From contig JAWLGR010000001.1 in assembly GCA_041684965.1 (NCBI GenBank), positions 186,001 to 250,000 of the forward strand: a DNA stretch of 64,000 nt. Direction: 5' to 3'. The stretch's first letter is position 1, and the number at the start of each line of letters is the position of its first letter. The notes under the pieces were generated by a model. It did no database searches. It had not been told where the DNA came from and worked only from the letters and a program-made list of their open reading frames with translations. The position numbers and the translations under genes were made by a program. The DNA is from Mariniphaga sp041684965. Lineage in GTDB: Bacteria > Bacteroidota > Bacteroidia > Bacteroidales > Prolixibacteraceae. Shown here one piece after another: positions 53,866 to 63,620 of the stretch.

Positions 53866-54323
53866 AGCCGGTGAAAATGATATCAAAGCTGTTTAAAATC
53901 GGGGCGCTGGTGAGCCTGGTATCGATGATAGGTGTGGTGACACTTCAGGTGTTTGCCAGGTATTTTTTGGAAAGTACACCGCACTGGACAGAAGAAGCGG
54001 CCCGTATGCTCTTTATTTATGCTGTGGCTTTTGGTACCGGAACAGGGATACAAAACGGTGATTTTATCCGGCTCGACCTGATTGAAAAATACCTGTCACC
54101 CCAAATGGGTTGGTGGTTGAATGTAGTTACCGATATTCTTATCATTGTTTTTGCTGTCCTGCTCGCTTTCGGCAGCATACAGTTTATACGGCTTGGAATG
54201 GATGAAATGTCACCAGCTTTGGAACTTCCTATGGGATTGGTATTTGTAAGCATCTTGCTTATTGGTCTTTCTATAATTTTGTTTACTCTGGTCCATCTTC
54301 AGCAAATGTTTAAACATAAATGA
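53862..54323 (+). CDS. dctQ: TRAP transporter small permease subunit (DctQ)
   Basis: The 153-aa protein has four membrane helices and the DctQ signature VFARYFLESTPHWTEEAARML. It overlaps the dctP stop by 4 bp (ATGA) and precedes dctM by 7 bp, indicating co-translation. It connects the binding protein to the large permease. Confidence 0.9.
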   Translation: MKPVKMISKLFKIGALVSLVSMIGVVTLQVFARYFLESTPHWTEEAARMLFIYAVAFGTGTGIQNGDFIRLDLIEKYLSPQMGWWLNVVTDILIIVFAVLLAFGSIQFIRLGMDEMSPALELPMGLVFVSILLIGLSIILFTLVHLQQMFKHK

Positions 54324-54330
54324 ACAGGTT

Positions 54331-55602
54331 ATGGTCTGGTTGATGTTTCTTATGTTTTTTTTCTTGCTGGCATTAAGATTTCCTATTGCATTTGCACTTG
54401 GAATATCTACACTTGCCTATTTGCTGATTGAAGGGTTTCCCCTTGTAACCCTTCCCCTTAAAATGTATTCCGGAATCGATGTATTTGTATTGCTTTCCAT
54501 TCCGGGATTTATACTTGCCGGGAATTTAATGAATGCATGTGGAATGACCGATCGGATAATCCGGTTTAGCAACAATTTGCTGGGGCATATCAGGGGAGGG
54601 CTATCGCTTGCAAATATAGGTGCATCTATGGTTTTTTCCGGAATATCGGGTACCGCTATTTCAGATACTGCATCTATCGGGTCGGTAATGATACCTGCCA
54701 TGAAAAAGGAAGGATACACTGCAGATTTTTCCTGTGCGGTAACGGCTGCGTCTTCAACCATAGGGCCAATTATACCACCTAGTCTGCCGATGATTATTGC
54801 AGGTTCGTTAACTGGCATTTCTATTGGAAAACTGTTTCTTGCGGGCGCTATTCCGGGCATTTTGCTGGGAATAGGATTGGCAGTGGTATCCTATAGTATT
54901 TCGGTCAGAAATAATCACCCCAAACAACCCAAAGCTACCTGGAAACAGAGAGGTAGCAGTTTCATCCATGCATTTTGGGCATTGCTCATGACATTTCTGA
55001 TTCTTTTTGGTATAATTGGAGGCGTGTTTACCCCTACTGAAGCCTCGGTTGTGGCTGTGTTGTATGCTTTGTTTGTTGGAACTTTTTTTTACAGAACTCT
55101 GACTTGGAGAAATGTTGCTTTGGTGATAACCAATACCGCGGGTACCACCGCTTCCCTGATGTTGCTCGTAGGCTTTGCAAACCTGTTTGGCTGGATAATG
55201 ATTGTTGAGCAGGTACCTCAGGATCTGGCTGTACTGTTGCTTTCAATTACACAAAATAAATTGCTGCTTTTGTTGCTGATAAATATCCTGCTTATTATAA
55301 TCGGGTCGTTCATGGAAACCATTGCAGCTCTTTTAATAATATATCCCATTCTTTTGAATGTTGCCGTATCCGTGGGTATCGATCCAGTACAGTTTTCTGT
55401 AATTGCTGTACTTAATCTGATTATTGGATTGAATACACCACCTGTGGGGGTGTGTTTATTTGTTGCTTCCGGCATTGGAAAAGTTTCGGTGGAAAAAGTA
55501 GCCAAAGCAGGTCTTCCTTTTTTGCTGGTAAGTATTCTGGTGCTGTTGTTGGTAACATATATTCCTTCACTTTCATTGTTTTTGCCCGGGTTGTTTGATT
55601 GA
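54331..55602 (+). CDS. dctM: TRAP transporter large permease subunit (DctM)
   Basis: The 423-aa protein has about 12 membrane helices. The conserved pieces are FVLLSIPGFILAGNLM, AISDTASIGSVMIPAM, TIGPIIPPSLPMII and GLNTPPVGVCLFV, all typical of DctM. It is a sodium-coupled symporter. It ends the three-gene operon. The convergent DUF1846 gene ends 95 bp away. Confidence 0.92.
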   Translation: MVWLMFLMFFFLLALRFPIAFALGISTLAYLLIEGFPLVTLPLKMYSGIDVFVLLSIPGFILAGNLMNACGMTDRIIRFSNNLLGHIRGGLSLANIGASMVFSGISGTAISDTASIGSVMIPAMKKEGYTADFSCAVTAASSTIGPIIPPSLPMIIAGSLTGISIGKLFLAGAIPGILLGIGLAVVSYSISVRNNHPKQPKATWKQRGSSFIHAFWALLMTFLILFGIIGGVFTPTEASVVAVLYALFVGTFFYRTLTWRNVALVITNTAGTTASLMLLVGFANLFGWIMIVEQVPQDLAVLLLSITQNKLLLLLLINILLIIIGSFMETIAALLIIYPILLNVAVSVGIDPVQFSVIAVLNLIIGLNTPPVGVCLFVASGIGKVSVEKVAKAGLPFLLVSILVLLLVTYIPSLSLFLPGLFD

Positions 55603-55697
55603 GGTGCTTGTTGCGACATTTGGCGGATGACTTTTTGCCGTTTAAAGAGTGTGGCTCATTCATCCACTTATATCATAAGGTGCAGAAGAATGTTTTT

Positions 55698-57230
55698 CTA
55701 GCTAATAAACAAACTCTTTCCAGGGTATTCCGGATCACAGGTAACATTGACCTTCAGCTTACGCAAGCCCGCCTCATCACCTGGGGTGGGTATGTGTGTG
55801 AGGTGCACTTCACAATCATGCAGGTATTTCAGTTTCTCCAGTGCCATTTGTCCTGCCGGGTTTGAGAGGGCACTTATTGCGAGGACAATTAGTGTTTCAT
55901 CCACATCAAGACTTGCCATTCTGCCGTCAAGAATGTCGTTTTTCAGGTGGGTCACTGAATCGATAATGCTTTGTGGGATAAGATACATGCTGTCTGGAAG
56001 CCCGGCCAGATATTTGGTGGCATTTAAAATTAGGCTCGATGAAGCATGCATAAGCGGTGAGTTTTTCCCGGTAATAATTTTTCCATCCGGTAATTCAATT
56101 GCTGCACCGCTAAAAGTTCCATTGTTTCCTTTCCCCTTTTTTTCTGCATCAATGGCAGCTTTTCGGGCAGGCATTACCACATTGCGGTCTTTAGGTTTTG
56201 CACCTACTTTGTGCATGACCTCTTTAATTCTTTCAAAGGTTTCTTTATCAGACAATCCCATAGCGTATTCAACGGCACTCCGGAAATAGCGCCGGATGAT
56301 TTCCTGTTGTGAGGCTTCGGAAATAATCTGGTCATCAATAATACCTGCACTGGCGCGGTTTACTCCCATATCGGTAGGAGACTTGTACATTGATTCGTTC
56401 CCTGTTATTTTTTCAATTATTCGCTTAAGCAGGTGAAAGGCTTCTATGTCGCGGTTATAATTAACCACTTTCTGGTTGTAGGCATTCAGGTGGTGGGTAT
56501 CAATAAGTACCTTGTCATTCAGATCGACAGTAGCGGCCTCATACGCTACATTCACTTTATGGTCTACGGGTAAATCCCAAATGGGGAAGGTTTCGAATTT
56601 TGCATATCCCGCCTTAACGCCACGTTTGTACTCATGATAAAGATTGCTCAGGCAGGTGGCAAGCTTTCCACTGCCGGGGCCGGGACCTGTAACCACTACT
56701 ATAGGTTTGGAAGCCTCAATGTAAGGATTTGCACCGTATCCTTCGTCGCTCACAATTGTTTCTATATCAGTAGGATATCCTTTGGTAGGTTGATGGAGGT
56801 ATACTTTAATCCCCCGCATTTCAAGCTTATTTTTGAAAGCTTTAGCCGGAGGTTGTTTTTGGTATCGTGTAATAACTACAGCAGTTACATCTATACCCCA
56901 TTCCCTGAAATCATCGATTGTTTTCAGCGCATCCACATCGTATGTAATGCCAAAATCGGCCCGAATCTTTTTTCGTTCGATATCGCCTGCATGAATGCAA
57001 AGTATGACATCGATTTTGTCTTTTAGTTTTTGTAAAAGCCGCATTTTCACATTGGGGTCGAATCCCGGAAGCACACGGGCAGCATGATGATCATACAACA
57101 GCTTACCTCCGAATTCCAGATACAATCGCTGATGGAAATGGTTTACCCGCTCCAGGATAGCTGCAGTTTGTTCCTTCAGGTATACGTCGTTGTTAAATCC
57201 TGCCAATTTTTTTTTGTCAAACATGCCCAT
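55698..57230 (-). CDS. DUF1846-domain protein
   Basis: The 510-aa protein has the family's normal length. The N-terminal half has AAARVLPGFDPNVK-type sequence (HHAARVLPGFDPN) and a glycine-rich loop VTGPGPGSGKLATCLSN that resembles a P-loop-like nucleotide site. The C-terminal half is conserved in the family, with ASLDVDETLIVLAI. Members are wide-spread and conserved, but the function is uncertain. There is no membrane segment. The gene is convergent with the TRAP operon. Confidence 0.88.
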   Translation of the reverse strand: MGMFDKKKLAGFNNDVYLKEQTAAILERVNHFHQRLYLEFGGKLLYDHHAARVLPGFDPNVKMRLLQKLKDKIDVILCIHAGDIERKKIRADFGITYDVDALKTIDDFREWGIDVTAVVITRYQKQPPAKAFKNKLEMRGIKVYLHQPTKGYPTDIETIVSDEGYGANPYIEASKPIVVVTGPGPGSGKLATCLSNLYHEYKRGVKAGYAKFETFPIWDLPVDHKVNVAYEAATVDLNDKVLIDTHHLNAYNQKVVNYNRDIEAFHLLKRIIEKITGNESMYKSPTDMGVNRASAGIIDDQIISEASQQEIIRRYFRSAVEYAMGLSDKETFERIKEVMHKVGAKPKDRNVVMPARKAAIDAEKKGKGNNGTFSGAAIELPDGKIITGKNSPLMHASSSLILNATKYLAGLPDSMYLIPQSIIDSVTHLKNDILDGRMASLDVDETLIVLAISALSNPAGQMALEKLKYLHDCEVHLTHIPTPGDEAGLRKLKVNVTCDPEYPGKSLFIS

Positions 57231-57338
57231 TTACTAAGTTGATTTATGATACTCTTCCGAGGCCTCAAAATTCGGAAAATTTTTAAGTCCATGAAATTTA
57301 CTTTGAGAAAAGAATGAAAAAAGAGACAGTTAGATTTT

Positions 57339-58265
57339 TTACAACAGTCCCCGAGCTTTTAGTTCCATTGGCAGAATACAGCAGTATACAAACTTATTTA
57401 CCGGAGCGTCAATACCGTATTTTTCTGAAAGTCTTACTACAGTTCCATTTTGGTACTCTAGCTCCGAGGGTCTTCCTTCCCAAATGTCACGTGATAAAGA
57501 AGTAGTAGAATCGTAAGGAAATTTATCTATTGCGGAAATTGTTTTATCCATAAAATCGGGTTCAACCTGGATCCCAGCTTTTCTGGAAAGAAGGTATATT
57601 TCCGAAAGCAAATCAACCATCATTTCTCGTGTTTCTTTTAATGATCTTAATTCGCCATAGGAGGTTTTTGTAATTGCAAGCAATCCACTGACACAGATTC
57701 CAATAAATTTTTTCCATAAGTCTGCTTCAATGTCTTCTGAAATTATTGACTCAATTCCTGCAATATCGAACAACTTTTTTATTGCAGTAGTTCTTTCTGA
57801 TTTTGATTTATCCATTTCCCCAAATACGATTGTGGGGGTTATTGCAAAATGATTTATCACACCTGGAGCATCAAGCTTGCTGATTATCCTGCATAATCCA
57901 CCCAGAATGTGGGATTTATTAATGAGCTCGGTAAGATCATCAGCTGCGGATATCCCGTTTTGTAAAGGCAGGATAATACTCTCTGAATGAATAATTTTCT
58001 TTATGTCTTCTCGAATTTCCTTTATCTGCCAGGCTTTTGTGGCAATGATGATTAAATCGGGCCTGTTTATTTTTGTGATTTTATCAGCTGCCTTTAATTT
58101 TTCTACCTTGAAATTTCCTAAAATACTATTAACAGTCAGTCCATGAGCTGTAATTGCCTTCAAATGAGCCCCCCGTGCAATGAAAGTTACATCGAGTCCT
58201 GCTTTTGCCAGTTTTCCTCCAAAGTACCCACCAACCCCTCCGGTACCTATAACAGCTATTTTCAT
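57339..58265 (-). CDS. panE: 2-dehydropantoate 2-reductase (ketopantoate reductase family)
   Basis: The 308-aa protein has an N-terminal Rossmann motif GTGGVGGYFGGKLAKAG for NADPH, IATKAWQI, LPLQNGI and the C-terminal domain with the catalytic lysine in LWKKFIGICVSGLLAI. The enzyme reduces ketopantoate in coenzyme A synthesis. No pan gene is adjacent, so a related 2-ketoacid reductase role is possible. It sits 109 bp from the DUF1846 gene, on the same strand. Confidence 0.82.
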   Translation of the reverse strand: MKIAVIGTGGVGGYFGGKLAKAGLDVTFIARGAHLKAITAHGLTVNSILGNFKVEKLKAADKITKINRPDLIIIATKAWQIKEIREDIKKIIHSESIILPLQNGISAADDLTELINKSHILGGLCRIISKLDAPGVINHFAITPTIVFGEMDKSKSERTTAIKKLFDIAGIESIISEDIEADLWKKFIGICVSGLLAITKTSYGELRSLKETREMMVDLLSEIYLLSRKAGIQVEPDFMDKTISAIDKFPYDSTTSLSRDIWEGRPSELEYQNGTVVRLSEKYGIDAPVNKFVYCCILPMELKARGLL

Positions 58266-58344
58266 ATCAATTGATTCTTGTTAATTAATATTTTGATTGT
58301 TGCATTGCTTTTCTTCTTAAAATCACTGCTGTTCGGTAAATTAA

Positions 58345-58372
58345 AATTCCGTCCCGATGGGACTTTGGAATT
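58345..58372. repeat. GTCCC-GGGAC hairpin within AATTCC...GGAATT
   Basis: AATTCC, GTCCC GAT GGGAC, TTT, GGAATT: an inner 5-bp stem and a 6-bp outer stem separated by a one-sided bulge. It is not followed by a T-tract, so it is probably a REP-like element and not a terminator. Confidence 0.55.
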
Positions 58373-58751
58373 AATTTGTGATTAATCTTTCTACCAATGT
58401 TCTTTTCTTAACGGGACAGTCCTTTTAACATGTATAGAAACCTTCCTTTTATGGAATTAAATATTAATAAAATCATCCTGTGCTTTTTATTAATTTGTTA
58501 GTCATGGCTGGTAATGATTGAACCGATTTGAGAAGACCCTATTTTAGTTTCACTATAAAAAATTTCAGACATTTTAATCAACAGCAGGGAACGTGTCAGA
58601 GTATGAAGTCCAAAATTATATTTTCTTTTTATATTTTCTTTTATTGAAGCATAAAATAAGCGAACAGGTTTCTGAAAGATCTATGCTTGCTGTGATTCTC
58701 TTGTTAACCTGTTTGGATGTTTAATTTAGTGCATTATTCTTTCTGAATACT

Positions 58752-58759
58752 TATTTTTG
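58752..58759 (+). promoter_or_regulatory. -7 box of fmt
   Basis: TATTTTTG, same octamer as for truA and the HAD gene. It covers the TTG (58757) that opens the longest fmt frame. ATG 58778 follows about 14 nt after the predicted transcription start. The -33 is not convincing. Confidence 0.45.
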
Positions 58760-58777
58760 TTTTTTAAAAACATACCA

Positions 58778-59749
58778 ATGACAGGAAAAGAAGTCCGGAT
58801 TATTTTTATGGGAACACCCAATTTTGCTGTAGCCAGTTTATCAGCACTGGTAGAGAATGGTTACAATGTTGTGGCTGTTGTTACTACACCCGATAAACCT
58901 GCAGGACGGGGTAAAAAATTAACAGAATCGGCTGTCAAAAAATATGCGGCAGAAAAAGACCTTGCGGTCCTTCAGCCTCACAAGTTAAAAGATCCGGAAT
59001 TTATTGAAGAATTAAAGAAGTTGGAAGCCGAACTACAGGTAGTAGTGGCTTTTCGGATACTTCCTGAAGAAATTTGGGGTATGCCCCGGTTGGGTACATT
59101 TAATCTGCATGCCTCATTGCTTCCGCAATACAGAGGGGCAGCCCCTATTAATTGGGCAATAATTAATGGTGAATTAAAAACGGGACTTACAACCTTTCTG
59201 CTGGATCACAATATAGATACCGGAAAGATATTGTATCAGCGGGAAACTGAAATTGGGGATAACGACACTTTTGGAGATATTCATGACAGAATGATGAAGA
59301 TGGGGTCGGAGTTAGTGCTTGAAACTGTGGACGCTCTGGCTAAAGGTAATGTTCAGGCGGTTTCACAATCAGAACTAGTTCGCTCAAAGCACCTGAAACC
59401 TGCACCTAAAATTTTTAAGGAAGATTGTAAAATCGAATGGACTAAGAAAGTTCAGGAGGTAAGAAATCTTATCCGTGGCCTGTCACCCTATCCGGCAGCA
59501 TGGGCGAATCTTGTCCATACTAAAACCGGGCGAACACTTCCATGTAAGATATTTTTTGCACAACCTATTATGGCAGCTGGTATTGCACCACCAGGAACAA
59601 TTGATTCAGATGATGAAACATATTTGAATGCTGCGTGTGCTGATGGCTGGCTTGAAATTACTGATTTACAGCTCTCAGGAAAAAAAAGATTAGCAGCCCC
59701 GGATTTTCTGCGCGGTTTCAGACACATTTTCGAGTATAAATTTGAGTAA
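58778..59749 (+). CDS. fmt: Methionyl-tRNA formyltransferase
   Basis: The protein has 323 aa from ATG 58778. It formylates initiator Met-tRNA with 10-formyl-THF. It has IIFMGTPNFAVASL near the start, the catalytic region HASLLPQYRGAAPI with Asn, His and the downstream Asp in FLLDHNIDTGKIL, and a C-terminal OB-fold-like domain. The upstream TTG lies within the promoter box and is rejected. A def gene is not adjacent. Confidence 0.94.
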   Translation: MTGKEVRIIFMGTPNFAVASLSALVENGYNVVAVVTTPDKPAGRGKKLTESAVKKYAAEKDLAVLQPHKLKDPEFIEELKKLEAELQVVVAFRILPEEIWGMPRLGTFNLHASLLPQYRGAAPINWAIINGELKTGLTTFLLDHNIDTGKILYQRETEIGDNDTFGDIHDRMMKMGSELVLETVDALAKGNVQAVSQSELVRSKHLKPAPKIFKEDCKIEWTKKVQEVRNLIRGLSPYPAAWANLVHTKTGRTLPCKIFFAQPIMAAGIAPPGTIDSDDETYLNAACADGWLEITDLQLSGKKRLAAPDFLRGFRHIFEYKFE

Positions 59750-59836
59750 GTGTTTTGTCGTTTTGTCATCCTGTCAGAGCACATGTCATTTCATAGACAT
59801 TTCACTTATTATAAGATAGTTAATTAACTATTAGAA

Positions 59837-59867
59837 TTGTTTTGCCTGATTGCCTAATGTAATTTTG
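59837..59867 (+). promoter_or_regulatory. Promoter of groES-groEL
   Basis: TTG (59837-59839), 20 bp, TAATTTTG (59860-59867). It matches the Bacteroidota consensus. The leader to groES is about 100 nt. No CIRCE-type inverted repeat (TTAGCACTC-N9-GAGTGCTAA) was found in it. Confidence 0.5.
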
Positions 59868-59975
59868 TCCCTTTCACCATACAAAAACAAACACTTTTTC
59901 TTTTGGTACAGATTATGATTATGGAGTGTGTCGATTTTTAAAATAAATGAATGTTTAATAACAAAAAGAAAAACT

Positions 59976-60254
59976 ATGGCAGAACTAAAAGGTAAAATTC
60001 TGGCAGGTAAAATCCTGGTGAAACCACAGGAAGCCGAAGAAAAAACACAAAGCGGAATAATCATTCCAGATTCAGCAAAAGAAAAACCACAGCAAGGAAC
60101 AGTAGTATTGGTCGGTGCTTCCAAAAAGGATGAACCCATGGAGATTAAAGAGGGCGATGTAGTAGTTTATGGAAAATACTCCGGAACGGAGCTTACTATA
60201 GATGGAGAAGACTACATGCTCATGTCGCAAACCGATGTATTGTACATTGCTTAA
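59976..60254 (+). CDS. groES: Co-chaperonin GroES
   Basis: The protein has 92 aa from ATG 59976. The longer frame begins at a GTG 16 codons upstream and is rejected. Features are LAGKILVKPQEAEEKTQSGIIIP, the mobile loop, abbreviated, and GDVVVYGKYSGTEL. It caps the GroEL chamber as a heptamer. The groEL start lies 27 bp downstream. Confidence 0.95.
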   Translation: MAELKGKILAGKILVKPQEAEEKTQSGIIIPDSAKEKPQQGTVVLVGASKKDEPMEIKEGDVVVYGKYSGTELTIDGEDYMLMSQTDVLYIA

Positions 60255-60281
60255 GTTAAATTAAAAAAAAAGTAAATAAAG

Positions 60282-61922
60282 ATGGCAAAAGAAATTAAAT
60301 TCAACATCGATGCCCGTGACAGGTTGAAGTCAGGTGTTGATCAGTTGGCCAATGCAGTGAAAGTGACACTGGGGCCTAAAGGTCGAAATGTAGTAATTGA
60401 GAAAAAATTTGGAGCACCACAAATATCCAAAGATGGTGTGACCGTAGCAAAGGAGATAGAACTTCCCGATGCATATGAAAACCTTGGGGCACAAATGGTA
60501 AAAGAAGTTGCTTCAAAAACAGGTGACGATGCAGGTGATGGAACAACAACAGCAACTGTTTTAGCTCAGTCAATTATTACTGTCGGGCTTAAAAATGTGG
60601 CTGCAGGAGCCAATCCTATGGATTTGAAGCGTGGGATTGATAAAGCAGTTATAAAGGTGGTTAGTAACCTGAAGGAACAGGCACATACAATTGGAGATGA
60701 CTATGAGAAAATTGAATCGGTGGCTAAAGTTTCAGCCAATAATGATGAAACTATAGGAGCTTTAATTGCCGAAGCAATGAAGAAAGTGCATAAAGAAGGT
60801 GTTATCACTATTGAAGAATCAAAAGGTACCGATACTTATGTTGATGTGGTTGAAGGTATGCAGTTCGATCGTGGATACATATCTCCCTATTTTGTTACCG
60901 ATACCGAAAAGATGGCTGCTGAATTGGAAAATCCATATATACTGATTCACGACAAGAAGATAAGCACAATGAAAGACCTGCTTCCTGTATTGGAACAAAC
61001 TGCTCAGGCAGGCAGGCCACTGATGATTATCTCAGAAGATGTGGATGGTGAAGCTCTGGCAACTTTGGTTGTTAACCGGTTACGTGGCTCTTTGAAAGTA
61101 TGTGCTGTTAAAGCTCCAGGATTTGGCGATCGTCGTAAGGAAATGCTTGAAGATATTGCCGTTCTTACCGGAGGTTCAGTTATTACAGAAGAAAAAGGTA
61201 TGAAACTGGAACAGACAACACTCGAAATGCTGGGTGAGGCTGAAAAAGTTACCATTGATAAAGAAAATACCACAATTGTAAATGGATCCGGTGCGTCGGA
61301 TGCAATTTCAGCACGTGTATCTCAAATTAAAAAGCAGATTGAAACCACAACCTCTGATTATGACAGAGAAAAATTGCAGGAAAGATTGGCAAAACTTGCC
61401 GGTGGAGTTGCAGTGATTTATGTAGGTGCTGCTTCAGAAGTGGAAATGAAAGAGAAAAAAGATCGTGTTGACGATGCATTAAGTGCTACACGTGCAGCTG
61501 TAGAAGAAGGAATTATTCCTGGTGGAGGTGTTGCTTACCTGCGTGCAATTCCAGCATTGGATGAATTGCAAGGCGAAAACGATGATGAGCAAACCGGTAT
61601 TGAAATTATTAAACGTGCAATTGAGGAACCCCTGCGTCAAATAGTTGGTAATGCTGGAAAAGAAGGTGCCGTTGTGGTGCAGAAAGTAAGGGAAGGAAAA
61701 GATGATTACGGTTACAATGCCCGCACTGATAAGTATGAAAACCTGTATGAAACCGGTGTTATCGATCCGGTGAAAGTTGCACGCATTGCTCTTGAAAATG
61801 CTGCATCCATTGCAGGTATGTTACTTACCACTGAGACAGTAATTGTTGATGAAAAAGAAGAAAAATCTTCCATGCCTGCCGGTGGACCTGGTGGAATGGG
61901 TGGAATGGGCGGAATGATGTAA
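60282..61922 (+). CDS. groEL: Chaperonin GroEL
   Basis: The 546-aa, full-length ATP-dependent folding chamber. ATP site motifs are TLGPKGRNV and GDGTTTATVLAQSI; the apical domain includes FDRGYISPYFVTD; the C-terminal tail is the typical GGM repeat (GGPGGMGGMGGMM). It is co-transcribed with groES and ends at a strong terminator. Confidence 0.97.
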   Translation: MAKEIKFNIDARDRLKSGVDQLANAVKVTLGPKGRNVVIEKKFGAPQISKDGVTVAKEIELPDAYENLGAQMVKEVASKTGDDAGDGTTTATVLAQSIITVGLKNVAAGANPMDLKRGIDKAVIKVVSNLKEQAHTIGDDYEKIESVAKVSANNDETIGALIAEAMKKVHKEGVITIEESKGTDTYVDVVEGMQFDRGYISPYFVTDTEKMAAELENPYILIHDKKISTMKDLLPVLEQTAQAGRPLMIISEDVDGEALATLVVNRLRGSLKVCAVKAPGFGDRRKEMLEDIAVLTGGSVITEEKGMKLEQTTLEMLGEAEKVTIDKENTTIVNGSGASDAISARVSQIKKQIETTTSDYDREKLQERLAKLAGGVAVIYVGAASEVEMKEKKDRVDDALSATRAAVEEGIIPGGGVAYLRAIPALDELQGENDDEQTGIEIIKRAIEEPLRQIVGNAGKEGAVVVQKVREGKDDYGYNARTDKYENLYETGVIDPVKVARIALENAASIAGMLLTTETVIVDEKEEKSSMPAGGPGGMGGMGGMM

Positions 61923-61945
61923 TAAAAAGCTGCTCTATACTTTTA

Positions 61946-61980
61946 TTAAGCCTTTTCCTTCGGGGAAAGGCTTAATTTTT
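61946..61980 (+). terminator. Rho-independent terminator after groEL
   Basis: A 13-bp stem TTAAGCCTTTTCC/GGGAAAGGCTTAA with one G-T wobble and a TTCG tetraloop (61959-61962), then five Ts. Confidence 0.92.
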
Positions 61981-62143
61981 GTCTATTAAAATAATGACGA
62001 TTGTCAGGAAGTGCTTTTTAACATCTTTATTTATTTTTAAAATCCCTTTAATCCAGGATATTATAAAAAATGATCTGATTTTTAAATTGGTGCTACATAT
62101 TGAAAAGAAAACTAATTTTACTGGATATTTAAAAACCTAGTAT

Positions 62144-63487
62144 ATGAATGCGAATATTCAATCTTTTGTGGAGCAACTTGAAAGCAAAACTCCCGGAGAA
62201 AAAGAATTTCATCAGGCAGTGGATGAAGTAATGAGTTCGGTTTGGGATTATTACCAGCAAAATCCAAGGTATCATCGGGCAAATTTATTGGAGAGAATGG
62301 TGGAACCAGAGCGGATCATTATATTCCGGGTGCCCTGGGTTGACGATCGCGGTGAGGTGAAAGTAAACCGGGGATACCGGGTTGAGTTTAATTCAGCCCT
62401 GGGACCTTACAAGGGAGGTATACGCTTTCATGCCAGTGTAACACTAAGTATATTAAAATTTCTGGGATTTGAACAAACCTTTAAAAACAGCCTTACCGGC
62501 CTTCCAATGGGTGGAGGAAAAGGGGGATCTGATTTCAGTCCTAAAGGTAAATCAGACAGTGAAATCATGAGGTTTTGTCAGGCCTTTATGAATGAATTGT
62601 TTCGGCATATCGGGCCAAACACCGATGTTCCGGCAGGAGATATAGGTGTTGGTGGACGTGAAATAGGATATATGTATGGTCAGTATAAAAAGCTGAAAAA
62701 TGAATTTACCGGTGTATTCACCGGAAAAGGCCTTACCTGGGGTGGAAGTCTTATCCGGCCCGAAGCAACAGGATTCGGTACTGTATATTTTGTGCGGCAC
62801 ATGTTGCTGCGCCTTGGTATGGATATAGAAGGGTTAAAATTTGGTGTATCAGGATTTGGAAATGTAGCATGGGGTGCTATAATCAAAATTAATGAACTAG
62901 GAGGAAAAGTAGTTACCATTTCAGGACCTGACGGATACATATATGATCCGGAAGGTATCCGGGATGAAAAAGTGGATTACCTTCTTGAACTGAGGGCTAG
63001 CAACAACGATGTGGTGGAGCCTTATGCGCATGAATTTGGTGTTCAGTTTATACCCTCCAGGCGTCCATGGGAAATACCCGTGGATGTGGCTATACCTTGT
63101 GCTACTGAAAATGAACTAAATCTGGATGATGCCAGGCAACTGGTGAAAAATGGTTGCTATTTATTGGCTGAAGCTTCTAATATGGGTTGTACATCTGAAG
63201 CAGTTGAATATCTTACACATACTATAGGTTTTGCTCCTGGTAAAGCTGTTAATGCTGGCGGGGTGGCTGTTTCAGGGCTTGAAATGTCACAAAACAGTAT
63301 GCGGATTTCCTGGCCTCGGGAAGAGGTTGATGCACGTTTGAAAATTATTATGGAGGATATACATGATACCTGTGTTAACTATGGAAAAATTCCAGATTCA
63401 GCGAATAAAGTGGACTATGTAAAAGGTGCAAATATCGGAGGTTTTGTAAAAGTTGCCGAAGCCATGCTGGCCCAGGGAGTCGTATAA
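62144..63487 (+). CDS. gdhA: Glutamate dehydrogenase (NADP-type, hexameric)
   Basis: The 447-aa protein aminates 2-oxoglutarate to glutamate. The substrate-site motif is GLPMGGGKGGSDFSPKGKSD, with the catalytic lysine in the first GGGKGG. The Rossmann domain has FGVSGFGNVAWGA. The length and GGGKGGSDFDPKGKS-type motif match the NADP-specific hexameric GdhA. It is monocistronic; the 133-bp gap to tatD carries a TACATTTG box. Confidence 0.95.
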   Translation: MNANIQSFVEQLESKTPGEKEFHQAVDEVMSSVWDYYQQNPRYHRANLLERMVEPERIIIFRVPWVDDRGEVKVNRGYRVEFNSALGPYKGGIRFHASVTLSILKFLGFEQTFKNSLTGLPMGGGKGGSDFSPKGKSDSEIMRFCQAFMNELFRHIGPNTDVPAGDIGVGGREIGYMYGQYKKLKNEFTGVFTGKGLTWGGSLIRPEATGFGTVYFVRHMLLRLGMDIEGLKFGVSGFGNVAWGAIIKINELGGKVVTISGPDGYIYDPEGIRDEKVDYLLELRASNNDVVEPYAHEFGVQFIPSRRPWEIPVDVAIPCATENELNLDDARQLVKNGCYLLAEASNMGCTSEAVEYLTHTIGFAPGKAVNAGGVAVSGLEMSQNSMRISWPREEVDARLKIIMEDIHDTCVNYGKIPDSANKVDYVKGANIGGFVKVAEAMLAQGVV

Positions 63488-63595
63488 ATGATAGTGCAAG
63501 GAAAATGATGTTTTATCTTTTAAAATTTACTGGTTCAAAGGGAAAATTTAATCTAATGATAAAATAGAAATCCGTATCTGGATAAAACACTTTTC

Positions 63596-63603
63596 TACAT
63601 TTG
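63596..63603 (+). promoter_or_regulatory. -7 box of tatD
   Basis: TACATTTG fits TAnnTTTG. The ATG of tatD is 18 nt downstream. The -33 partner is weak. Confidence 0.4.
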
Positions 63604-63620
63604 TTAAAAAATGAAAAGTG

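Larger units (their letters stand above)
58266..58777. other. 512-bp gap between panE and fmt
   Basis: No gene was found. It contains a compact hairpin (58345-58372) and, at its end, the -7 box of fmt. A GGGACAGTCC motif lies near 58416, reminiscent of the hairpin's GGGAC. Confidence 0.5.

Noticed and set aside
59837..59975. CIRCE element before groES
   Set aside because: No TTAGCACTC-type inverted repeat is present.
61994..62140. 48-aa frame between groEL and gdhA
   Set aside because: AT-rich, ends 3 bp before gdhA, no recognisable feature beyond hydrophobic residues.
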